Origin: Myxococcus sp. CA023
GTDB taxonomy: Bacteria > Myxococcota > Myxococcia > Myxococcales > Myxococcaceae
Reading direction: 5' to 3'
Assembly (NCBI RefSeq): GCF_010998615.1
Contig: NZ_JAAEAH010000022.1
Location: 1 to 64,000 of the forward strand
DNA: 64,000 bases
The notes under the pieces were generated by a model. That model was not told the origin of the DNA. It ran no database searches and saw only the letters and a program-made list of their open reading frames with translations. Numbering within the stretch: position 1 is the stretch's first letter; the number at the start of each line of letters is the position of its first letter. This document shows, piece after piece, positions 57,135 through 64,000 of the stretch. A program made the position numbers and the translations under genes.

Positions 57135-60100
57135 TCAGGCCCGTCGTGGTGGGCCCCGGTTGGACATGGAGGCGATGACGGCCATCAGCTCCACCGGTTC
57201 GATGGGTTTGGGCACGTGGGTGGTGAAGCCCGCGAGCAGCGCGCGCGTCCGGTCCTCCATGCGGGTGTAGGCCGTGAGGGCCACCGCGGGGATGCCGCCA
57301 CCCTGTTCCTCGGGCAGGGCCCGGACGCGGGCAATGAAGCGGTACCCGTCCTCCTCGGGCATGCCGACGTCGGAGACGAGCACATCGAACGATGCCTCGC
57401 GGAGCTCGGCCAGCGCATCCTCCGAAGAGCTGGCCGTGGTGACGATGCCGCCACACGTCTCGATGATGCTGCGAAGCAGCTCGCGCGTGTCCTCCTCGTC
57501 GTCCACCACGAGCACCCGCAGGCTCGCGAGCTGGGGCGGGCAGGGGATGTCCTGCTCCTGCAACGGGCCGCGGAGGGTGGAAGGCACCAGCACCTCCCGC
57601 CTCAGCGCCACGGCCTGCGGCAGGCTGACGATGAAGGTGGCCCCCCGGCCCTCGCCCTCGCTGGTGGCCATCACGGTGCCGCCGTGCAGCTCCACCAGGT
57701 GCCGGACGATGGCCAGTCCCAGCCCGAGCCCACCGGCCTTGCGCGTGGTGCTGCCGTCGGCCTGTCGGAAGCGCTCGAACACGTGCGGCAGGAACTGCGG
57801 GGAGATGCCCTGGCCCGTGTCGGCCACCGTGATTTCCACCGAGGAGTTCCGCCGCTCCACCAGCACCTGGACGCGGCCTCCCTTGGGGGTGAATTTCACG
57901 GCGTTGGACAGCAGGTTCCACACCACCTGCTGCAGGCGGCTCATGTCGCCCATGATGGTGCCGCCCGAGTCGAGCGCGGCCTGGATGCGGATGCCCTTCG
58001 CCTCGGCGGCGGGCCGCAGTGACTCGAGCGCGGCCTCCACGACCTGGCTCACGTCGACGGACGACACCTCCAGCTTCAGCTTGCCCGTCATGATGCGGCT
58101 CACGTCGAGCAGGTCCTCGACGAGCTGCCCCTGGGCGCGGGCATTGCGCTCCACGGTGGCCAGCGCCCGCTCCCGCTTCTCTGGCGGCAGCATGCCGGTC
58201 CGCAGCATCTGCACCCAGCCGAGCACCGCCGTGAGCGGCGTGCGCAGCTCGTGGGAGACGGTGGCGAGGAACTCGTCCTTGAGCCGGTTGGCCTCCTCCG
58301 CCTCCTCGCGCGCCACGCGCTCCCGGGCGAGCAACCGCTCCCGCTCCGCTTCCAGCCGCTTCTGTGCGCGGATGTCGCGGCCGACGGTGGCGATGCCCAT
58401 CTGCCGCTGGGTGTCGTGCTCCACCAGGGCGAAGGTGTGGTACTGCGCCGCGATGGGCTCGCCCGTTGGGAAGTGCCGGAAGCGGAACTCTCCTTCCCGC
58501 CGGCCGCCCTGGAGGATGGCGGCCGCGATGTGTTCGTCGACGTAGGTCTGGTCTTCGGCCAGGAAGAAGTCCCGCAGGTGGTACCGGGTGATGTCTTCAT
58601 CGCGCTCCAGGCCCAGCAGACGCCGCCCCGCATCGTTCACCCACACCGCCCGGCCGGATGGGTCTCCCACGCCGATGACGTCGGGGGATTGCTCGACGAT
58701 GGTGGCCAGCCGCTCGCGTTCCCGTTCAGCGCTCCGCTGCTCCGTCACGTCCTGCAGGGCGCCGACGACGCGGTCAGGCTGCCCCTGGGCGTCGAAGTGC
58801 GTCTTCACCATGGCCAGCAGGAAGCGCTGCACGCCATCCCAGCCCTGCACGCGGCACTCCAGGCGAATCGCCCCCGCGCCCGGATGCAGCGCCTGTTCGA
58901 TGGTGCGCCGTGCGCGGTTCACGTCGTCGGGATGAATACGGGCCGCGGCTTCCGTCAGCGTCGGAGACTTGCCGGGGGGAAGTCCCAGGTGCTGCAGGGC
59001 CCGCTCGTCCCACGACAGCACGCCGCGCTCATACTGAAATTCCACGACGCCCAGCTGACCGGCGGCCAGGGCCATCCGCAGGCGTTCCTCGCTGGCCCGG
59101 AGCGCGGCCTCCGCCTGGGCCCGCCGGGCCACCTCCGCTTCGGCCTGGGCCCGGGCTTGCTTGGCGTGTGTGTAGGCCTCGCGCTCGGCGCGCTTCTCCT
59201 GCTCCACGGCCAGGTGGGTGGCCAGCTCGCGCGCCAGGTCCTCGAAGAACTGGCGATAGGTGTCGTCGAAGCGCAGCCGGGGGCTGATGCCCAGGATGAC
59301 CACGCCCCGGAGGCTGTCCGTGCTGGTGCGGCGCAGGGGCAGCACCAGCGCCTTCTCCGTCGGCTCGGGCCAGGGGCCGAACTGGCGGGCTCCCAGGATG
59401 GATGGCACCGACTCCAGGAGGACCGGGACGTTCGCCGCCACGGCCTGCTTCGAGGCCTCCGTGATTCGTCCCAGGTCCACGACGGCGTGCTGCGCCAGCC
59501 CGTCGAGCCCCGTGGACTCCGTCAGCTCCAGCCGCTGTTCGCCCTCGTCCCAGTGGTAGATGAGGGCGAAGGGGATGTCCTTGGGGTTGTCCGCCAGGGC
59601 CCGGATGGCATCCGTGGTGGCGCTCTCGGAAGGCCCGTTCACTCGGGGCGCCAGCGCGCGAATCGTGGCCAGCCGGCGTTCGCTGAGCACGACGTCGGTG
59701 ACCTCGAAGACGACCTGGAGGATGCCCGCGATGGTGCCCGCGTCGTCCCGCAGGGGACTGAAGTCGAAGGTGAAGTAGGCCTCTTCATTGAACCCGTAAC
59801 GGGTGAGCATGAAAAAAGTCTTCGCCACCTGCGTCACTTCGCCCGTCGCCAGGAGCTTGCGCATCCAGGGCGAGATGACGGGATAGGTGTCGGGCCAGCA
59901 CTCGCGGTAGGTGGCGCCCAGGTAACGGGGATGGCGCGGGCCCATGATGACCGCGTAGCCGTCGTTGTAGAGCTGGATGAGCTCGTGCCCCCAGAAGATG
60001 ATGGCCGGAGCCGGCATCTCCAGAATCATGGCGACGAAGGTCTTCAGCGGGCGGGGCCACGATTCGTAGGGGCCAAGTTGGGTGCGGCTCCAATCGTGCG

Positions 60101-60167
60101 AGCGCAGCAGTTCGCCCAGTTCGCCACCAGGGACAGGGAGTTCAGTCTGGGAAGTGAGTTGTTTCAC
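57135..60167 (-). CDS. Hybrid sensor histidine kinase with PAS/GAF domains and receiver
   Basis: A 1010-residue cytoplasmic kinase. Order: PAS-like about 50-160 (FDFSPLRDDAGTIAGILQVVFEVTD), GAF-like about 170-330, a coiled linker, two PAS domains (about 380-490 and 500-620, e.g. VIGVGDPSGRAVWVNDAGRRLLGLE), then HisKA (SHELRTPLTAVLGWVQ), HATPase (NLLSNAVKFTPKGG, DTGQGI, GLGLGLAIVRHL) and a C-terminal receiver (LVVDDEEDTREL, DVLVSDVGMPEEDG, HVPKPIEP). The final receiver may feed a phosphorelay. No partner output gene is adjacent. Signal unknown. Confidence 0.92.
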   Translation of the reverse strand: MKQLTSQTELPVPGGELGELLRSHDWSRTQLGPYESWPRPLKTFVAMILEMPAPAIIFWGHELIQLYNDGYAVIMGPRHPRYLGATYRECWPDTYPVISPWMRKLLATGEVTQVAKTFFMLTRYGFNEEAYFTFDFSPLRDDAGTIAGILQVVFEVTDVVLSERRLATIRALAPRVNGPSESATTDAIRALADNPKDIPFALIYHWDEGEQRLELTESTGLDGLAQHAVVDLGRITEASKQAVAANVPVLLESVPSILGARQFGPWPEPTEKALVLPLRRTSTDSLRGVVILGISPRLRFDDTYRQFFEDLARELATHLAVEQEKRAEREAYTHAKQARAQAEAEVARRAQAEAALRASEERLRMALAAGQLGVVEFQYERGVLSWDERALQHLGLPPGKSPTLTEAAARIHPDDVNRARRTIEQALHPGAGAIRLECRVQGWDGVQRFLLAMVKTHFDAQGQPDRVVGALQDVTEQRSAERERERLATIVEQSPDVIGVGDPSGRAVWVNDAGRRLLGLERDEDITRYHLRDFFLAEDQTYVDEHIAAAILQGGRREGEFRFRHFPTGEPIAAQYHTFALVEHDTQRQMGIATVGRDIRAQKRLEAERERLLARERVAREEAEEANRLKDEFLATVSHELRTPLTAVLGWVQMLRTGMLPPEKRERALATVERNARAQGQLVEDLLDVSRIMTGKLKLEVSSVDVSQVVEAALESLRPAAEAKGIRIQAALDSGGTIMGDMSRLQQVVWNLLSNAVKFTPKGGRVQVLVERRNSSVEITVADTGQGISPQFLPHVFERFRQADGSTTRKAGGLGLGLAIVRHLVELHGGTVMATSEGEGRGATFIVSLPQAVALRREVLVPSTLRGPLQEQDIPCPPQLASLRVLVVDDEEDTRELLRSIIETCGGIVTTASSSEDALAELREASFDVLVSDVGMPEEDGYRFIARVRALPEEQGGGIPAVALTAYTRMEDRTRALLAGFTTHVPKPIEPVELMAVIASMSNRGPPRRA

Positions 60168-60528
60168 GCGGTCGGTGGGGTGCAGGGCGGGTGCGTAATC
60201 TAGGGATGCAGCCTGCCGCGTCCTGGCTGTATGCGTTCGGCCGAATCGCGGTGAAGCGGGGTGGCAAGCGCTTGAGCCACGCCCAGCGTCGTGCCGTGAA
60301 CAGCCCTCCGCCGCCCGGGCGCCATCCGTCCCCAGGGCAAGTTGATGGTGGATTCACGACGCGATGCGCTGTGCAATGTCCTGACAGTCTCTGGCTGGAC
60401 TTTGTACTTTTTATGCAAGGGAGCCATTCGTAGCTTTCGCGAGTGGAGGCGCTCCCGACCACGGGGCGCTTTGGCGACTCGCGCGGGCCGTGAAGGCCCG
60501 CGCCCCAGCAACGCACGGAGGCGGCGTC
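60168..60528. other. Divergent intergenic region upstream of hppD
   Basis: 361 bases between the divergent hybrid kinase and hppD genes, presumably with both promoters. The notable element is a hairpin at 60481-60503 in the hppD leader. An AT-richer patch (ACTTTGTACTTTTTATGC) lies at about 60397-60415 and could be part of a promoter, but no clean element pair was seen. Confidence 0.5.
60481..60503 (+). promoter_or_regulatory. Perfect hairpin in hppD 5' leader
   Basis: GCGCGGGCC (60481-60489) pairs exactly with GGCCCGCGC (60495-60503), loop GTGAA, ending 13 bases before the GGAGG ribosome binding site (60517-60521). It could be an attenuator-like or RNA-stabilising element, or a DNA-binding palindrome. 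Confidence 0.4.
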
Positions 60529-61593
60529 ATGGCGGATACGGCAGAGAACCCTCTTGGGCTGAATGGCTTCGAGTTCGTGGAGTTCACCAGCCCCCAGCCC
60601 GAGGTGATGGAGCGCCTCTTCGAGCGGCTGGGGTTCACCGCGTACTCCAAGCACCCGTCCAAGGAGCTGGTCCGCTACAAGCAGGGCGGTATCAACCTGC
60701 TCATCAACCGCGAGGCTTCCGGGCAGGCCGCTGAGTTCCGCGCGGAGCACGGTCCGTCCGCCAGCGGCATGGCCTTCCGCGTGGCGAATGCGCGCACCGC
60801 CTACGAGATGGCCCTGGAGCGCGGCGCCAAGGCGGCGGACCCGGAGCGGGGCTCGCTGGGCGAGGGCTCCTATGTCCTGGAGGGCATCGGTGGCAGCCTG
60901 CTGTATCTGGTGGACCGCCACGGGGAGAAGGGGGCGCTCTATGACACCTGGCAGGAGATTCCTGGCGCCGAGGCGGCCGAGGCGAAGAACAGCGTGGGCC
61001 TGGAGACGCTGGACCACCTGACCCACAACGTGCGCCGCGGGCAGATGCGCACCTGGTCGTCCTTCTACAACCGCATCTTCGGCTTCACCGAGCAGAAGTA
61101 CTTCGACATCAAGGGCCAGGCCACGGGCCTGTTCAGCCAGGCGATGATCGCTCCGGACAAGGCCATCCGGATTCCGCTCAACGAGAGCCAGGACGACAAG
61201 TCGCAGATTGAAGAGTTCATCCGCCAGTACAAGGGCGAGGGCATCCAGCACCTGGCGCTCACCACGCCGGACATCTACGACACCGTGGAGCGGCTGCGCG
61301 CGCGCGGCGTGGTGCTGCAGGACACGCTGGAAACCTACTACGACCTGGTCGAAAAGCGCGTCCCCAACCACGGCGAGGACCTGGCGCGGATGCGCAAGAA
61401 CCGCATCCTCATCGACGGCAGCGAGGAAGAGGGCCTGCTGCTCCAGATCTTCACCGAGAATCTCTTCGGGCCCATCTTCTTCGAAGTCATCCAGCGCAAG
61501 GGCAACGAGGGTTTCGGGAACGGCAACTTCCAGGCGCTCTTCGAGTCCATTGAACTGGACCAGATTCGCCGCGGCGTCATCAAGGTCGACTAG
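60529..61593 (+). CDS. hppD: 4-hydroxyphenylpyruvate dioxygenase
   Basis: A 354-residue HPPD that converts 4-hydroxyphenylpyruvate to homogentisate in tyrosine degradation. The Fe(II) triad is visible: His163 in LDHLTHNV, His241 in GIQHLALTT and Glu319 in GPIFFEVIQRKG. C-terminal helix GNGNFQALFESIELDQIRRG matches. The ATG follows GGAGG by seven bases. First gene of hppD-hmgA-Rieske. Confidence 0.97.
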   Translation: MADTAENPLGLNGFEFVEFTSPQPEVMERLFERLGFTAYSKHPSKELVRYKQGGINLLINREASGQAAEFRAEHGPSASGMAFRVANARTAYEMALERGAKAADPERGSLGEGSYVLEGIGGSLLYLVDRHGEKGALYDTWQEIPGAEAAEAKNSVGLETLDHLTHNVRRGQMRTWSSFYNRIFGFTEQKYFDIKGQATGLFSQAMIAPDKAIRIPLNESQDDKSQIEEFIRQYKGEGIQHLALTTPDIYDTVERLRARGVVLQDTLETYYDLVEKRVPNHGEDLARMRKNRILIDGSEEEGLLLQIFTENLFGPIFFEVIQRKGNEGFGNGNFQALFESIELDQIRRGVIKVD

Positions 61594-61623
61594 TCCGCTC
61601 GCTGCGCTTGTGAGGAGAATCCG

Positions 61624-62961
61624 GTGACTACCCAGCCTTCCTCCGAGGTGTCGCCGGGGAGCGTCCTCAAGACGGCTCCCGGCGCCTATCAGTCTGGCTT
61701 CGGCAACGAGTTCGCCACCGAGGCGGTGCCCGGCGCACTGCCCGAGGGACAGAACTCACCCCAGCGGGCGCCGTTCGGCCTCTATGCCGAGCAGCTGTCG
61801 GGCTCGGCCTTCACGGCCCCGCGCCGGGAGAACCGGCGCTCGTGGCTGTACCGCCTCCGGCCCAGCGCCAACCACCCTGCGTTCCAGCCGCTGGCGCAGG
61901 GGCTCTTGCGCAGCGGGCCCTTCGACGAGGTGCCCGCCTCGCCCAACCGGCTGCGGTGGAGTCCTCAGCCTCCGCCGGCCCAGCCCACTGATTTCGTGGA
62001 CGGGCTCGTCACCTACGCGGGCAACGGGGACGCGGCGTCGGGCGCGGGCATCAGCATCCACCTGTACGCGGCCAACCGCTCCATGGTGGACCGGGTGTTC
62101 TTCGACGCGGACGGCGAGCTGCTCATCGTCCCGCAGGCGGGGCGGCTGCGGCTGGTGACGGAGCTGGGCGTGCTGGACGTGGCGCCGGGCGAAATCGCGG
62201 TGGTGCCGCGCGGGGTTCGTTTCCGCGCGGAGCTGCCGGAGGGCCAGGCCGCCGGCTACGTCTGTGAGAACCACGGTGCGTTCTTCCGCCTGCCGGACCT
62301 GGGGCCCATTGGCGCCAATGGACTGGCCAACCCGCGCGACTTCCTGACGCCGGTGGCGGCCTTCGAGGACGTGGACCGGCCCACGGAGGTGGTGCAGAAG
62401 TTCCTGGGGCGGCTGTGGTCGGCGCGGTACGCGTACTCACCGCTGGACGTGGTGGCGTGGCACGGGAACCTGGTGCCGTACAAGTACGACCTGGCCCGCT
62501 TCAACACCATCAACACGGTGAGCTTCGACCATCCGGACCCGTCCATCTTCACGGTCCTCACGTCGCCCAGCGAGGTGCTGGGCACGGCCAACTGCGACTT
62601 CGTCATCTTCCCGCCGCGCTGGATGGTGGCCGAGCACACCTTCCGGCCGCCCTGGTTCCACCGCAACGTGATGAGCGAGTTCATGGGGCTGGTGCACGGC
62701 GTCTACGACGCGAAGGCGGGCGGCTTCGCCCCGGGCGGCGGCTCGCTGCACAACTGCATGAGCGGCCATGGCCCGGACCGGACCAGCTACGAGCAGGCCG
62801 TCCAGGCGGACCTGAAGCCTCATAAAATCAAGGACACGCTGGCCTTCATGTTCGAGTCGCGCTGGGTCATCCGTCCCACGCGTTTCGCCATGGAGTCGCC
62901 GGCGCTTCAGCAGGACTACGACGCGTGCTGGGCGGGCTTCCAGAAGGCGAAGTTGCCTTGA
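61624..62961 (+). CDS. hmgA: Homogentisate 1,2-dioxygenase
   Basis: A 445-residue enzyme that cleaves homogentisate to maleylacetoacetate, the step after [17 protein letters not shown] near the start and the iron ligands His346 (WFHRNV), Glu352 (SEFMGLVHG) and His382 (SGHGPD) are intact. GTG start with GAGGAG seven bases upstream; 30 bases after hppD. Maleylacetoacetate isomerase and fumarylacetoacetase are not in the window. Confidence 0.97.
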   Translation: MTTQPSSEVSPGSVLKTAPGAYQSGFGNEFATEAVPGALPEGQNSPQRAPFGLYAEQLSGSAFTAPRRENRRSWLYRLRPSANHPAFQPLAQGLLRSGPFDEVPASPNRLRWSPQPPPAQPTDFVDGLVTYAGNGDAASGAGISIHLYAANRSMVDRVFFDADGELLIVPQAGRLRLVTELGVLDVAPGEIAVVPRGVRFRAELPEGQAAGYVCENHGAFFRLPDLGPIGANGLANPRDFLTPVAAFEDVDRPTEVVQKFLGRLWSARYAYSPLDVVAWHGNLVPYKYDLARFNTINTVSFDHPDPSIFTVLTSPSEVLGTANCDFVIFPPRWMVAEHTFRPPWFHRNVMSEFMGLVHGVYDAKAGGFAPGGGSLHNCMSGHGPDRTSYEQAVQADLKPHKIKDTLAFMFESRWVIRPTRFAMESPALQQDYDACWAGFQKAKLP

Positions 62962-62968
62962 GGGCCGC

Positions 62969-63349
62969 GTGAGCACGGGTGGTGAGACGGCGGGGCGCAA
63001 GCGCGTCTGGTCGACGCCGGCCAACGTGAAGCTGCTCCCGGTGAGCGCCCTGGAGGACCCCGGGGCGCGCAACCTCGTCCTCCAGATTGGGGACGCCTTC
63101 TTCCACGGCTTCCTGGTGCGCAAGGGTGACGCGGTCCACGGCTACGTGGACCGGTGTCCCCACGCGGGTCTGCCGCTCGCGCGCGAACTGGACCGCTACC
63201 TGACGCCGGACAAGGGGCTCATCGTCTGTGCCTGGCACGGAGCCCTGTTCCAGGTGGAGGACGGGCTGTGCGTGGGCGGGCCGTGTTCGGGTGGCCGGCT
63301 CACGCCGTGGCCGGTGACGGTGCGCGACGGCATGGTCGTCACCGGCTGA
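62969..63349 (+). CDS. Rieske [2Fe-2S] ferredoxin-like protein
   Basis: A 126-residue protein with a Rieske site: Cys63 and His65 (CPHAG), Cys87 and His90 (CAWHGALF). It begins with a basic 15-residue lead and then a short beta domain. It follows hmgA by seven bases and is probably part of the tyrosine operon; its electron partner is not evident. GTG start. Confidence 0.88.
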   Translation: MSTGGETAGRKRVWSTPANVKLLPVSALEDPGARNLVLQIGDAFFHGFLVRKGDAVHGYVDRCPHAGLPLARELDRYLTPDKGLIVCAWHGALFQVEDGLCVGGPCSGGRLTPWPVTVRDGMVVTG

Positions 63350-63358
63350 GCACGCGGC

Positions 63359-64000
63359 TCAGGCGGGCGCGGCGACGGGCGTGGCTTCCGCCTCCGCGAC
63401 GGGGGAGACCAGGGCCTGCTTCTCCCAGGCGCGGCTCTTCCAGCGCAGCCACATGGTGATGCCGCGCACCCATTCGTCCGCGGCCACCGCCATCCACACG
63501 CCGGCCAGTCCCAGGCCCATGTGGAAGACGAGGTAGTAGCCCAGCGGCAGGCTCATGCAGACCATGGACGCGATGCCCATGTAGACGGTGAACGTCGCGT
63601 CACCCGCGGCGCGCAGGGCGTTGATGAGCACCAGGTTGAAGCAGCGGCCCGTCTCCAGGGCCAGCCCGATGACGATGACCTGCGCTGTCAGCCGGACGAT
63701 GTCGGCGTTCTCGGTGAAGAGCGAGACGATGGGGACGCGGAGGAGGACGACGGCCACGTCCACGACCAGGGTGATGGCCAGGCCCCACTTCAGGCTGCGC
63801 AGGGCCTGCTGGAACGCGTCGTCGGCGCGGTTGGCGCCCACCAGCCTGCCCACGATGATGGACGTCCCCATGCCAATGGCCAGGCTGCACAGGAAGACAT
63901 ACTGGGAGATGGCGTGTGCGTACTGCCGGGACGCTAGCGCCACCGCGCCCAGGAACGTCACGTAGTACAGGAACACCGTCTGGCAGCCCTGGTACGTGGC
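63359..64000 (-). CDS. MATE-family multidrug efflux transporter, C-terminal part
   Basis: The coding frame continues beyond the window edge, so only the last 213 residues are visible. They contain six hydrophobic helices with QVIVIGLALETGRCFNLVLINALRAAGDATF and a final helix near IASMVCMSLPLGYYLVFHMGLGLAGVWMAVAADEWVRG, as in NorM/DinF-type MATE transporters. The C-terminus is Ala/Val/Glu-rich. It is convergent with the Rieske gene, nine bases apart. Confidence 0.88.
   Translation of the reverse strand, partial: ATYQGCQTVFLYYVTFLGAVALASRQYAHAISQYVFLCSLAIGMGTSIIVGRLVGANRADDAFQQALRSLKWGLAITLVVDVAVVLLRVPIVSLFTENADIVRLTAQVIVIGLALETGRCFNLVLINALRAAGDATFTVYMGIASMVCMSLPLGYYLVFHMGLGLAGVWMAVAADEWVRGITMWLRWKSRAWEKQALVSPVAEAEATPVAAPA

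Overview
The window is high-GC, densely packed bacterial DNA that reads as a chromosomal segment of a myxobacterium, most likely Myxococcaceae. The evidence is the strong G/C preference at third codon positions, a giant Ser/Thr kinase with TPR repeats coupled to a sigma factor, a GltJ/AgmX-like GYF protein, an orphan MacB-like 800-residue permease, several large histidine kinases and duplicated chaperones. The organism is inferred from gene style only. I see no rRNA, tRNA, CRISPR array, insertion sequence or prophage.

Layout. 0.3-6 kb: membrane sulfatase-fold protein overlapping a thioesterase, an isolated nuoA-nuoB pair, a chemoreceptor and a small amphi-Trp protein. 6-12.4 kb: zinc-finger/kinase/TPR protein translationally coupled to a sigma-70-like factor, a PHP phosphoesterase, OsmC and small unknowns. 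12.4-20.7 kb: biosynthetic arginine decarboxylase, a ClpX-like unfoldase without zinc finger, and an Hsp70 / Pro-Ala-rich J-protein / CvpA operon. 20.8-25.6 kb: a glutamine-amidotransferase-like protein, two RsbT/RsbW-type ATPases, a GYF/TonB-like protein and a DUF1330 protein. 25.7-38.9 kb: M4 metalloprotease with an internal P-domain, CPBP protease with a degenerate trypsin-like partner, PolX, Rieske ferredoxin, a His-rich MoaB, M28 aminopeptidase, YqeY-like and TIGR02757 proteins, a hybrid kinase and an alpha/beta hydrolase.

38.9-45.5 kb is the most striking part: a ten-gene minus-strand gas-vesicle operon. In transcription order it is Hsp20/GvpH, CDC48-like double AAA+ ATPase, GvpF/L, GvpF/L, GvpA, GvpF/L, GvpG, a second GvpA-family protein, GvpK and GvpJ. 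No GvpN or GvpC is visible. A divergent gene encodes a helical-repeat protein with a C-terminal PDZ domain. Floating is unexpected for a gliding soil predator, so the use of this cluster is an open question.

47-64 kb: TPR lipoprotein, TonB-like protein, OmpR-type response regulator with its kinase, a fold-type-II PLP-enzyme homologue, a coiled-coil protein, the orphan permease, an unrecognised 226-residue protein, a 1010-residue hybrid kinase, then the tyrosine-degradation operon hppD-hmgA-Rieske and the C-terminal part of a MATE transporter cut by the window edge.

Many neighbours share 4-base ATGA/GTGA stop-start overlaps (sigma/kinase, RsbT pair, CPBP/protease, hybrid kinase/hydrolase, regulator/kinase, most gvp genes), indicating translational coupling. 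Where I moved a start it was decided by a Shine-Dalgarno match, a 4-base overlap or family alignment.
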